From: CAXSEF01 sp964236695
GTDB lineage: Bacteria > Pseudomonadota > Alphaproteobacteria > Acetobacterales > Acetobacteraceae
Length of the DNA stretch: 41,604 nucleotides
Direction of reading: 5' to 3'
Assembly (NCBI GenBank): GCA_964236695.1
Contig: CAXSFU010000028.1
Location: 1-41,604 of the forward strand
Part shown: one piece after another, positions 8,434 through 15,648 of the stretch
How the letters are laid out: every line of letters begins with the position of its first letter
How positions within the stretch are numbered: the stretch's first letter is position 1
Program-made: the position numbers and the translations under genes
Notes under the pieces: model-generated
Database searches by the model: none
Told to the model about the DNA's origin: nothing
Seen by the model: the letters and a program-made list of their open reading frames with translations, nothing else

Positions 8434-8682
8434 AGGAAGGCCAGGGGCTCTGCCCCCCTGCCTGAAAGCGGGGACCCCGCCAAAGGCTAGCCTTTGGAAT
8501 CCAATTTTTAGGTGAGGCCGGGTCCGGGCCAACTCCCTCCGGTGGCCTTTCCAACGATCCAGGCGGATCGTCGGAACCTTCGGCCACCTCCGCCTGGCGG
8601 GTCTGGGCGTAGCCTGCCGAAGGTTCCAATGGCCTGCTTGGGCCATTGGAGTGGCAGGCGGAGGGAGAGCCCAGCCTTGCTC
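8434..8682. repeat. GC-rich palindromic element, enlarged composite copy (7)
   Basis: The left half (8434-8516) is intact: AGGAAGG, CCAGGGGC-TCT-GCCCCCCTG, an extra TGCCTGAAAGCGGGG segment, then CCAAAGGC-TA-GCCTTTGG and AATCCA. The right half is rearranged, with an extra stem (CCAATGGC ... GCCATTGG, about 8616-8647) before GAGCCCAGCCTTGCT. The remaining gap before the DUF4142 gene (8154-8433) shows no gene. TACCAACGG at 8401 recurs beside another copy (14421). Confidence 0.7.
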
Positions 8683-8752
8683 GCCTCCACAGGTCAAGAC
8701 TTTCGGCCGTCCGCCTCTCGCCCGCCCGCCGCCTGCCCGCTATCCTCGCCCC

Positions 8753-11608
8753 ATGAGCGACAGCCGCCCCGACACCCACGCCCCCGGCCCCGATCCCACC
8801 GCGTATGACTTCCGCGCCGCTGAACCGCGTTGGCAGCGCGCCTGGGCGGAGCGCGCCTGCTTCGCCGTGCCCGACCATCCGCCCGAAGGCGCGCGGCCCT
8901 ACTACGTCCTGGAGATGTTCCCCTACCCCAGTGGCAAGATCCACATGGGCCACGTGCGCAACTACACGCTCGGCGACGTGGTGGCCCGCTACAAGCGCGC
9001 CCGCGGCCACCTGGTGCTGCACCCGATGGGCTGGGACGCCTTCGGCCTGCCCGCGGAGAACGCGGCGCGCGAGCGCGGCGTCCACCCCGCCGAATGGACG
9101 TTTGCCAACATCGCCGCGATGCGCGCCGAGCTGCAGCGCATGGGCCTGTCCATCGACTGGTCGCGCGAGTTCGCCACCTGCGAGCCCCGCTACTACGGCC
9201 AGCAGCAGCGCCTGTTCCTGTCCCTGCTGCGCGCCGGCCTCGCCGAGCGCCGCGAAAGCTCCGTCAACTGGGACCCCGTGGACAACACCGTGCTCGCCAA
9301 CGAGCAGGTGATCGACGGCCGCGGCTGGCGCTCCGGCGCCCCGGTCGAGCAGAAGCGCCTGTCGCAGTGGTTCCTGCGCATCACCGCCTTCGCCCCCGAG
9401 CTGCTCGCCGCCCTGGACACGCTGGACCGCTGGCCCGAGCGCGTGCGCACCATGCAGGCCCGCTGGATCGGCCGCAGCGAGGGCGCCCGCGTCCGCTTCC
9501 CCCTCGTGCCCGCGGCCGGCGCACCTGACGCCGCGAACACGGTGGCCGCCGGCACCGCCCCGACCGTGCCCAACACCGCGGCCCTGCTCGACGCCGCCGC
9601 CTTCCCGCCCGGCCCCGCCGACGACGCCGCGCCGCCGCCCAACACCGCGGCCCTGCTCGACCCCGCCGCCTTTGCCGACCCCGCCGCCACGCCATTGCCC
9701 GCGTCGATCGAGGTCTACACCACCCGCCCCGACACCCTGTTCGGCATGTCCTTCCTCGCGGTCGCCGCCGAGCACCCCGTCGCCGCCGCGGCCGCCGCCG
9801 CCAGCCCCGCGGTGGCCGCCTTCGTCGCGGAGTGCCGCTCCATGGGCACCAGCGAGGCCGTCATCGAACAGGCAGAGAAGCGCGGCGTCGACACCGGCCT
9901 GCGCGTCGCCCACCCCTTCCTCCCCGACCGGACCTTCCCGGTCTGGGTCGCCAACTTCGTGCTGATGGACTACGGCACCGGCGCCATCTTCGGCTGCCCC
10001 TGCGGCGACCAGCGCGACCTCGATTTTGCCCGCAAGTACGGGCTCGAAGTCCCCCAGGTCGTCCAGTCCGACGAAGCCCGCACGACTGAACAGGTTGAGG
10101 CTCGTTTACGTGATCGCGCCTATGACGGCCCTGGCACCCTCATCAACTCCGGCTTCCTCGACGGCCTGTCCACCGCCGACGGCAAGCGCGCGGCCATCGC
10201 CGCCCTGCAGGAGCAGGGCGCCGGCGAGGGCGTCACCAACTGGCGCCTGCGCGACTGGGGCGTCAGCCGCCAGCGCTACTGGGGCTGCCCGATCCCCGTC
10301 GTCCACTGCGCCGCCTGCGGCCCGGTCCCCGTCCCCGACGACCAGCTCCCCGTCGTCCTGCCCACCGACGTCACCTTCGACCGCCCCGGCAACCCGCTCG
10401 ACCACCACCCCACCTGGAAGCACACCGCCTGCCCGTCCTGCGGCGCCCCCGCGCAGCGCGAAACCGACACCTTCGACACCTTCGTCGACAGCTCCTGGTA
10501 CTTCGCCCGCTTCTGCGCGCCCCACGCGGAGCGCCCGCTCGATGCGGAGGCGATGGCCGCCTGGATGCCCGTCGACCAGTACATCGGCGGCATCGAGCAC
10601 GCGATCCTGCACCTGCTGTATGCCCGCTTCTTCACCCGCGCCCTCGCCACGGCCTCGCCCGACCTGGCCCGCCTCGACGCGGCCGAACCGTTCGCCGGCC
10701 TGTTCACCCAGGGCATGGTCACCCACGAGAGCTTCCGCGGCGCCGACGGCCGCTGGCTCTACCCCGACGAGACGGAGACCACCGCCGGCGTCACCACCCA
10801 CCGCGACACCGGCGAGCCGGTGACCGTCGGCCGCGTCGAGGCGATGAGCAAGTCCAGGCGCAACACCGTCGACCCCGGCGCCATCATCGCCCGCTTCGGC
10901 GCCGACACCGCGCGCTGGTTTATCCTGTCCGACAACCCGCCAGAGCGCGACATGCAGTGGACCGAGTCCGGCGTCGCCGGCGCCTGGCGCTTCGTCCAGC
11001 GCCTGCACCGCCTGTGCGACGCCAGCGCCGTCGGCGACACCGGCACGGCCCCGGCCCGCCCCGCCGCCGCCATTCCCGCCGCCACCGCCCTGCGCCAGGC
11101 CACCCACCGCACCATCGCCGCCGTCACCGCCTCGATGGAGGGCTTCACCTTCAACGTCGCCGTCGCCCGCTTCCACGAGCTGGCCGCCGCCATTGCCGAT
11201 GCCGACCGCGTCCCGGCCGATGCCTCTCCCGGCGCCCCGCCCGACGCAAGCCTCTCCTGGGCCCGCCACGAAGCCCTGTCCATCCTCGCCCGGCTGGTCG
11301 CCCCCATGATGCCCCACCTCGCCGAGGAGCTGCACGCCCGCCTGCACGGCGCCGGCGCCCCCCTGGTCGCCGAGCTGCCCTGGCCCGAGCCCGACCCCGC
11401 CCTGCTCGTGGCCCACACCGTCACCATCGCCGTCCAGATCATGGGCAAGCTGCGCGCCACCATCGACGCCGCCCCCGACGCGCCCGCCGAGGACGTCCTC
11501 GCCGCCGCCGCCGCCGAGCCCAACGTCGCCCGCCTCCTCGACGGCAAACGCATCACCAAGCGCATCCACGTCCCCAACCGCATCGTCAACTTCGTGGTCG
11601 CCGGATGA
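8753..11608 (+). CDS. leuS: Leucyl-tRNA synthetase
   Basis: A 951-residue class I aminoacyl-tRNA synthetase that charges tRNA-Leu. The HIGH motif is HMGH (64-67), within YPSGKIHMGHVRNY. The signature loop is MSKS (698-701), preceded by Ala instead of the usual Lys. A zinc-like domain has CAAC and CPSC pairs, and FVDSSWYFARF follows. In the CP1 editing domain the usual ...CPxHDxRD is CPCGDQRD (414-421); the essential Asp419 is kept. Between about residues 255 and 305 there is a low-complexity Ala/Pro insertion with a 23-residue tandem duplication (NTAALLD twice). The start at ATG 8753 fits the family length. The stop overlaps the lptE start (ATGA), so the two genes are translationally coupled. 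Confidence 0.97.
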   Translation: MSDSRPDTHAPGPDPTAYDFRAAEPRWQRAWAERACFAVPDHPPEGARPYYVLEMFPYPSGKIHMGHVRNYTLGDVVARYKRARGHLVLHPMGWDAFGLPAENAARERGVHPAEWTFANIAAMRAELQRMGLSIDWSREFATCEPRYYGQQQRLFLSLLRAGLAERRESSVNWDPVDNTVLANEQVIDGRGWRSGAPVEQKRLSQWFLRITAFAPELLAALDTLDRWPERVRTMQARWIGRSEGARVRFPLVPAAGAPDAANTVAAGTAPTVPNTAALLDAAAFPPGPADDAAPPPNTAALLDPAAFADPAATPLPASIEVYTTRPDTLFGMSFLAVAAEHPVAAAAAAASPAVAAFVAECRSMGTSEAVIEQAEKRGVDTGLRVAHPFLPDRTFPVWVANFVLMDYGTGAIFGCPCGDQRDLDFARKYGLEVPQVVQSDEARTTEQVEARLRDRAYDGPGTLINSGFLDGLSTADGKRAAIAALQEQGAGEGVTNWRLRDWGVSRQRYWGCPIPVVHCAACGPVPVPDDQLPVVLPTDVTFDRPGNPLDHHPTWKHTACPSCGAPAQRETDTFDTFVDSSWYFARFCAPHAERPLDAEAMAAWMPVDQYIGGIEHAILHLLYARFFTRALATASPDLARLDAAEPFAGLFTQGMVTHESFRGADGRWLYPDETETTAGVTTHRDTGEPVTVGRVEAMSKSRRNTVDPGAIIARFGADTARWFILSDNPPERDMQWTESGVAGAWRFVQRLHRLCDASAVGDTGTAPARPAAAIPAATALRQATHRTIAAVTASMEGFTFNVAVARFHELAAAIADADRVPADASPGAPPDASLSWARHEALSILARLVAPMMPHLAEELHARLHGAGAPLVAELPWPEPDPALLVAHTVTIAVQIMGKLRATIDAAPDAPAEDVLAAAAAEPNVARLLDGKRITKRIHVPNRIVNFVVAG
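9569..9706 (+). repeat. 69-base tandem duplication inside leuS
   Basis: A 36-base segment beginning CCCAACACCGCG at 9569 recurs at 9638 with two mismatches. The period is 69 bases (23 codons), so the frame is kept. It lies in the Ala/Pro-rich insertion before the editing domain. Confidence 0.85.
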
Positions 11609-12246
11609 CCCGCCCCGCGCCAAAGGCAGCAGGCAAAGCCGAGGCTCCGCCAAAGGCAAACCTTTGGAATCCAATACCTAAGTACAGGGTTTCCAAAGGG
11701 CTCGGCCCTTTGGCGGGTCCGGGCAGAGCCCGGCCTTCCTTCCTGGCTGCCCTCGCCGCCGCTCTTCTGCTGGCCGGCTGCGGCTTCCACCCCCTCTACG
11801 ACGGCGCCGGCGCGCTCGCCCAGTCCCAGGGCGGCACCGTGGCCGCCCACCTCGACGGCATCTACGTCGAGCTGATCCCAAACCGCCTCGGCCAGCTCCT
11901 CCGCCAGGCCCTGCAGGAGCGCCTCGACTCCGACGACGGCGAGCGCAAGACCTACAGCCTCGCCGTCGCCTACTCGATCGACGAGGAGGCCATCTCCGTC
12001 CTCAACTCCAACTCCAACACCCGCACCCGCGCCGTCGGCCGCGGTACCTGGACGCTGACCGCCATCGCCAACCCCGGCGTCCCGCTCGCCAGCGGCACCG
12101 TGCGCGTGCTCGACGGCTTCAACACCCTGGACGAGCAAGTGTTCTTCTCCGTGCTGGAGAACGAGGCCGTGCAGCGCCGCCTCGCCGACAACGTCGCCGA
12201 CCAGATCACCCAGCGCGTCGCCACCTACTTCCGGCGCCGCGCCTGA
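11605..12246 (+). CDS. lptE: LPS-assembly lipoprotein LptE with repeat-derived N-terminal extension
   Basis: A 213-residue LptE, the outer-membrane lipoprotein that plugs LptD and helps insert lipopolysaccharide. The lipoprotein signal core is FLAALAAALLLAG-C (lipid-attached Cys about residue 57), followed by GFHPLYDG, the family signature. The C-terminal part (VRVLDGFNTLDEQ, DNVADQITQRVATYF) is typical. The ATG at 11605 overlaps the leuS stop. Between this ATG and the hydrophobic core lies a complete copy of the palindromic repeat, read in frame and adding about 35 residues. A TTG at 11710, inside the repeat, would give a normal-length signal peptide and may be the true start. holA lies downstream, as in other alphaproteobacteria. 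Confidence 0.92.
   Translation: MTRPAPKAAGKAEAPPKANLWNPIPKYRVSKGLGPLAGPGRARPSFLAALAAALLLAGCGFHPLYDGAGALAQSQGGTVAAHLDGIYVELIPNRLGQLLRQALQERLDSDDGERKTYSLAVAYSIDEEAISVLNSNSNTRTRAVGRGTWTLTAIANPGVPLASGTVRVLDGFNTLDEQVFFSVLENEAVQRRLADNVADQITQRVATYFRRRA
11630..11742. repeat. GC-rich palindromic element inside lptE (8)
   Basis: It has CCGAGGCTCCGCC (shortened left outer stem), CCAAAGGC-AAA-CCTTTGG, AATCCAATACCTAAGTAC, CCAAAGGG-CTCGG-CCCTTTGG, CGGGT, CCGGGC-AGA-GCCCGG and CCTTCCTT. It has no stop codon in the lptE frame and sits directly before the lipoprotein hydrophobic core. Confidence 0.88.
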
Positions 12247-12263
12247 GCGCCGTGCCGTGCCGG

Positions 12264-12435
12264 GAAGGCAAGGCCAGGGCGCTGCCCCATGTCTTGAAGC
12301 GGGGGACCCGCCAGGGGCGAGCCGCCTCTGGACCCGGCCTCCGGAAGGAGAAACCTAAGTCGAGGTTTCCAAAGGCGAGCCTTTGGCGGGGGCCCCGCTT
12401 CCAGGCAGGGGGGGCAGAGCCCCTGGCCTTCCTTT
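12264..12435. repeat. GC-rich palindromic element, long copy (9)
   Basis: GGAAGGCAAGG opens the element and CCTTCCTT closes it. The extra segment TGTCTTGAAGCGGGGG on the left is matched on the right by CCCCGCTTCCAGGCA, so the additional block is also inverted. The element fills the lptE-holA gap and ends four bases before the holA GTG. Confidence 0.85.
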
Positions 12436-12439
12436 CCTC

Positions 12440-13444
12440 GTGAAGCTCGATCCCCGCCGCGTCCCCGCCTTCCTGCGCGACCCCGGCGCCGCCCGCGTCG
12501 TGCTCCTGCACGGCGAGGACTCCGGCCTGGTGCACGAGCGCGCCGACGCCCTGACCCGCGCCGTCGCCGGCAGCCTCGACGACCCGTTCCGCGTCGCCAC
12601 CCTGGAGCGCGACGCCCACGCCCGCCTGCCAGAGGAGGCCGGCGCGCTGTCCCTGACCGGCGGCCGCCGCGTGGTGCGCCTGCGCGACTGCGCCGAGACC
12701 ACGCTCGCCCCCCTGCGCCGCGCCCTGGAGATCCGCGGCGGCGACACCCTGCTGGTCCTGGAGGCGCCCGCGCTCGGCCGCGGCAAGCTGCGCAGCTTCG
12801 TGGAGACCCTGGACAGCGGCGCCGCCATCGCCTGCTACCCGGAAGAGGGCAGGGCGCTCGAATCCTCCATCCGCGCGCTCCTCGCCGAGCGCGACGCCGC
12901 CGCCGACCCCGCCGCCCTGGAATGGCTCGCCGGCCACCTCGGCGCCGACCGCGAGGCCACCCGCGCGGAGGTGGAGAAGCTCTCGCTCTACGTCGGTCCG
13001 GGCGGCACCGTCGACCTCGACGCCGCCGAGGCCTGCGTCGGCGACGCCGCCGCGCTGTCGCTCGACGAGGCCCTGTTCGCCGCCACCTCCGGCGACCTCG
13101 CCGCGATGGACCGCGCCCTGGAGCGCGCGCTGGCCGAGGGCACCAACGCCATCGCCGTGATCCGCCCCGCGCTGGGCCACCTGCAGCGCCTGCACCAGGC
13201 CCGCCTGCTCATGGCCGCCGGCGCCTCGGCCGCCGACGCGACGCGCGCCGCCCGGCCGCCGGTGTTCTTCCGCCGCACCGCGCAGTTCGCCCGCACCCTG
13301 TCGCTGTGGTCCGCTCCCGCCCTGCTGCGCGCCATCGAGGAGGCCCGCGCGGTGGAAGCCGCCTGCAAGGCCACCGGCGCCCGCCCCGAGCTGCTGTGCC
13401 GCCGCTTCCTGTCGGTGGTCGCGCGGCAGGGGGCGCGGCTGTAG
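12440..13444 (+). CDS. holA: DNA polymerase III delta subunit
   Basis: A 334-residue delta subunit of the clamp loader, which opens the sliding clamp during loading onto DNA. The N-terminus VKLDPRRVPAFLRDP and VVLLHGEDSGLVHERA are the alphaproteobacterial form of the family opening. LEWLAGHLGADREATRAEVEKL lies in the degenerate ATPase lid region, and the C-terminal helical collar follows (HLQRLHQARLLMAAG, RPPVFFRRTAQF). The GTG at 12440 is chosen because the domain starts immediately there; the frame upstream is repeat sequence. No ribosome binding site is visible, because the repeat reaches to four bases from the GTG. It is the third gene of leuS-lptE-holA. Confidence 0.93.
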   Translation: MKLDPRRVPAFLRDPGAARVVLLHGEDSGLVHERADALTRAVAGSLDDPFRVATLERDAHARLPEEAGALSLTGGRRVVRLRDCAETTLAPLRRALEIRGGDTLLVLEAPALGRGKLRSFVETLDSGAAIACYPEEGRALESSIRALLAERDAAADPAALEWLAGHLGADREATRAEVEKLSLYVGPGGTVDLDAAEACVGDAAALSLDEALFAATSGDLAAMDRALERALAEGTNAIAVIRPALGHLQRLHQARLLMAAGASAADATRAARPPVFFRRTAQFARTLSLWSAPALLRAIEEARAVEAACKATGARPELLCRRFLSVVARQGARL

Positions 13445-13500
13445 GAAGCAGGACCAAGGTTCTGCCCCAATGCCTGAAAAGGGGGCCCGCTGCGGGCAGC
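13444..13500. repeat. GC-rich palindromic element, relic (left half)
   Basis: GGAAGCAGGACCAAGGTTCT is followed by GCCCCAATGCCTGAAAAGGGGG and CCCGCTGCGGG. It resembles the left half of copies 7, 9 and 11, including the TGCCTGAAA segment, but the outer stem has decayed. It begins at the holA stop. Confidence 0.45.
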
Positions 13501-13559
13501 GTCCCCATACCCGCACACCGTCATGCGGCCAGCATCTCAACCTTGAGAGAGGGCTTCCG

Positions 13560-14192
13560 ATGAAGATAGACCTGCTGATCCTCCAGTTGGCGATCATCTT
13601 CCTCCCGGGAATAGTCTGGGCTTCGCTCGACGCGAGCTACGCAGCGAAGCTCAAGCTGTCGGAAGGACAGTTCCTCTTTCGAATCTTCCTGTTCGGCATC
13701 ACGACCTACACTGTCGAGTTCCTCCTGTTCATCGCGATACACCGGCCCTTCCGCATGGCCCAACTGGGGGACGCGTCCAGCCTCGAAGTCGTTGGCCGTG
13801 ATGTCCTGATCGAGGTATTGTGCGCCCTTCCAATCGGAAGCGTGCTGGCGATCGCCTGGCTGTATGCCGCCCGATACAAGCTCCTCACAGGGTTCCTGCA
13901 GCGTATCGGCGCCACCCGGAAGTATGGCGACGAGGATGTCTGGGACTTCACGTTCAACTCGGGTGATGTGGCGGTCGAGTACGTTCATGTCCGCGATTTC
14001 GAGCAAAAGTATGTGTACGCAGGCCTGGTCAGCGCCTTTTCGGAGACGGACCGGGTTCGCGAACTGGTTTTGCGGGACGTGATAGTATACGACTTTGAAG
14101 GGCAAGAGCTGTATCGGACGCCGCGCCTTTATCTTGCCCGCCCGTCGGACGCCATCCATATCGAGTTTCCGTATCAGCCGACCGATCAGTGA
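13560..14192 (+). CDS. DUF6338-like membrane protein
   Basis: A 210-residue protein resembling the DUF6338 family, whose function is not known. Hydrophobic segments at about 4-24, 38-62 and 82-105 suggest three membrane helices. The C-terminal cytoplasmic part (about 110-210) has KYVYAGLVSAFSETD, LRDVIVYD and RTPRLYLARPSDAIHIEFPY, the portion that recalls the family. The start at ATG 13560 follows GAGAGAGG. GC content and third-position GC are visibly lower than in the flanking genes, which suggests later acquisition. A 60-residue gene follows 13 bases downstream. The pair is lodged between holA and parB, loci that are close neighbours in many alphaproteobacteria. Confidence 0.75.
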   Translation: MKIDLLILQLAIIFLPGIVWASLDASYAAKLKLSEGQFLFRIFLFGITTYTVEFLLFIAIHRPFRMAQLGDASSLEVVGRDVLIEVLCALPIGSVLAIAWLYAARYKLLTGFLQRIGATRKYGDEDVWDFTFNSGDVAVEYVHVRDFEQKYVYAGLVSAFSETDRVRELVLRDVIVYDFEGQELYRTPRLYLARPSDAIHIEFPYQPTDQ

Positions 14193-14205
14193 AGGGCAGC
14201 AAATC

Positions 14206-14388
14206 ATGGCAAAGCCTATTGAAGTGGCGATGGACGGTTTCGGCAAGGTGAAGCCCCTTGCCGAAGGTCGTGTCGATAAGGGCGGCATCAACGCAACCAC
14301 GCGCATCACCGTTCGACCGCCGCCGCCAGCACCTATGCGGCCCGCCACGCCTCGCACGGACGCAAAACCTCCCACAAGCTCCAACTAG
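14206..14388 (+). CDS. Small proline-tailed protein downstream of DUF6338 gene
   Basis: A 60-residue protein, MAKPIEVAMDGFGKVKPLAE followed by GRVDKGGINATTRITV and a proline-rich tail (RPPPPAPMRP). It has no signal or membrane segment. The start at ATG 14206 is supported by AAGGG (14193-14197) inside the end of the upstream gene region, and the 13-base spacing implies cotranscription with the DUF6338-like gene. I do not recognise a family. A small soluble partner beside a membrane protein could be a regulator or interaction partner, but that is inference. An upstream in-frame start at 14095 would overlap the first gene and is rejected. Confidence 0.6.
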   Translation: MAKPIEVAMDGFGKVKPLAEGRVDKGGINATTRITVRPPPPAPMRPATPRTDAKPPTSSN

Positions 14389-14454
14389 CGGCGCTCGGAT
14401 TCGGCTCGCCTGACCTGTAGTACCAACGGTCGTTGATGACGACCGAGACAGAAA

Positions 14455-14594
14455 GAAAGATTGGGCTCTGCCCCAGACCTCACCAAAGGGCGCGCCCTTC
14501 GGAATCCAATACCTGATTTAGGTAATCAAAAGGGTCCTCGGACCCTTTGCGGGTTCCCGCTTTAAGCGTGGGGCAGAGCCCTGGCCTTGCCTTC
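14455..14594. repeat. GC-rich palindromic element, diverged copy (10)
   Basis: TTGGGGC-like left stem (TGGGC-TCT-GCCCCA), CCAAAGGGCGCGCCCTTCGG, AATCCAATACCTGATTTAGG, AAAGGGTCCTCGGACCCTTT, an extra CCCGCTTTAAGCGTG block, then GGGGCAGAGCCCTGGCCTTGCCTT. It lies between the convergent DUF6338 cassette and parB, with TACCAACGGTCGTTG 34 bases outside its left end. Confidence 0.8.
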
Positions 14595-14612
14595 TTCGGC
14601 AGGCCACGATCG

Positions 14613-15446
14613 TCACCCCTTCAGCAGCGCCACGATCCCGTCCAGCTGGTCCAGGTTCCGGTAGCTCAGCTTCACCGACCCGCCCCGCCCGTCGAACACC
14701 ACCTTCACCGCCAGTCCCAGGTGCGCGCCCAGCTCGCGTTCCAGCGCCCGCGTCTCCGTCTCCTCCGCGCGCGGCACCGGCGCACGCTGCGGTCGCACCT
14801 CAGACAGCGCCTCGGTCTGGCGCACGTTCAGCCCGCGCGCGATCACCTGCAGCGCCGCGCGCTCCGGCTCCGGATGCCCCATCAGCGCCCGCGCATGCCC
14901 CGCTGACAGCGCGCCGCGCGACACCTCGCCGCGCACGTACTCCGGCAGGTTGAGCAGCCGCAGCGCGTTGGTCACGTGGGAGCGCGACTTGCCGATCGCC
15001 TCGCCGAGCTGCTCCTGCGTCATCCCGAACTCGTCGGTCAGCCGCGCGAAGCCTTCCGCCTCCTCGATCGGGTTGAGGTCCTGGCGCTGCAGGTTCTCCA
15101 CCAGCCCCGCCGCCATCGCCTCCGCGTCCGCCAGCTCGCGTACCAGCACCGGGATCTCGTGCAGCCCCGCCGCCTGCGCCGCCCGCCAGCGCCGCTCGCC
15201 GGCGATGATCTGGAACCGCCCCGGCTCCCCGGGCGAGGAGCGCGCCAGAATCGGCTGCAGGATGCCCTGCCGCCGCACCGACTCCACCAGCTCCGCCAGC
15301 GCCTCCGCCGCCATGGCGTTGCGCGGCTGGAACGGACCAGGCGCCAGAGCCTCGATCGGCAGCACCCGCACCGGCGCGCCGGGCGCCGGCGCGTCGCCCA
15401 GCAGCGCGGCCAGCCCGCGGCCCAGGCGGGGGGCGTCGCGGCTCAT
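14613..15446 (-). CDS. parB: Chromosome partitioning protein ParB
   Basis: A 277-residue ParB that binds parS and spreads as a CTP-dependent clamp to organise the origin region for segregation. The N-terminal RLGRGLAALLGD is the ParA-interacting tail. PFQPRN and LVESVRRQGILQPI open the CTPase domain, IIAGERRWRAAQAAGL is the GERRWRA nucleotide motif, and VENLQRQDLNPIEEAEGF follows. A helix-turn-helix (MTQEQLGEAIGKSRSHVTNALRLLNLP) contacts parS, and the C-terminal dimer domain ends ...LSYRNLDQLDGIVALLKG. The start is ATG 15446; an upstream frame to 15563 is repeat-derived. No ribosome binding site is visible, because the repeat begins three bases before the start codon. It is downstream of parA. 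Confidence 0.96.
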   Translation of the reverse strand: MSRDAPRLGRGLAALLGDAPAPGAPVRVLPIEALAPGPFQPRNAMAAEALAELVESVRRQGILQPILARSSPGEPGRFQIIAGERRWRAAQAAGLHEIPVLVRELADAEAMAAGLVENLQRQDLNPIEEAEGFARLTDEFGMTQEQLGEAIGKSRSHVTNALRLLNLPEYVRGEVSRGALSAGHARALMGHPEPERAALQVIARGLNVRQTEALSEVRPQRAPVPRAEETETRALERELGAHLGLAVKVVFDGRGGSVKLSYRNLDQLDGIVALLKG

Positions 15447-15449
15447 CGG

Positions 15450-15640
15450 AAGCAAGGCCAGGGGCTCTGCCCCCCATGCTTGGAAGCGGGGACCCCGCCA
15501 AAGGCGAAGCCTTTGGAAACCTCGACGTGGGCCTGGGGCACACGCCCGCCCGAAGTGCCGCAACGGAGGCCGGTCCAGGGCGGCTCGCCCTGGCGGGTCG
15601 CCGCTTCCAGGCCGTGGGGCAGAGCCCTGGCCTTGCTGCC
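15450..15640. repeat. GC-rich palindromic element, long copy between parA and parB (11)
   Basis: AAGCAAGG, CCAGGGGC-TCT-GCCCCCC, ATGCTTGGAAGCGGGG, CCAAAGGC-GAA-GCCTTTGG, about 60 bases of unrelated centre, CCAGGGC-GGCTC-GCCCTGG, CCGCTTCCAGGC, then GGGGCAGAGCCCTGGCCTTGCTG. It occupies nearly all of the 202-base gap inside the par operon. Confidence 0.87.
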
Positions 15641-15648
15641 CTTCGCCG

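Noticed and set aside
12252..12443. Short frames whose peptides read like GRAPGL or KARALP in many gaps
   Set aside because: These peptides are translations of the palindromic repeat in various frames. They look conserved only because the DNA repeat is.
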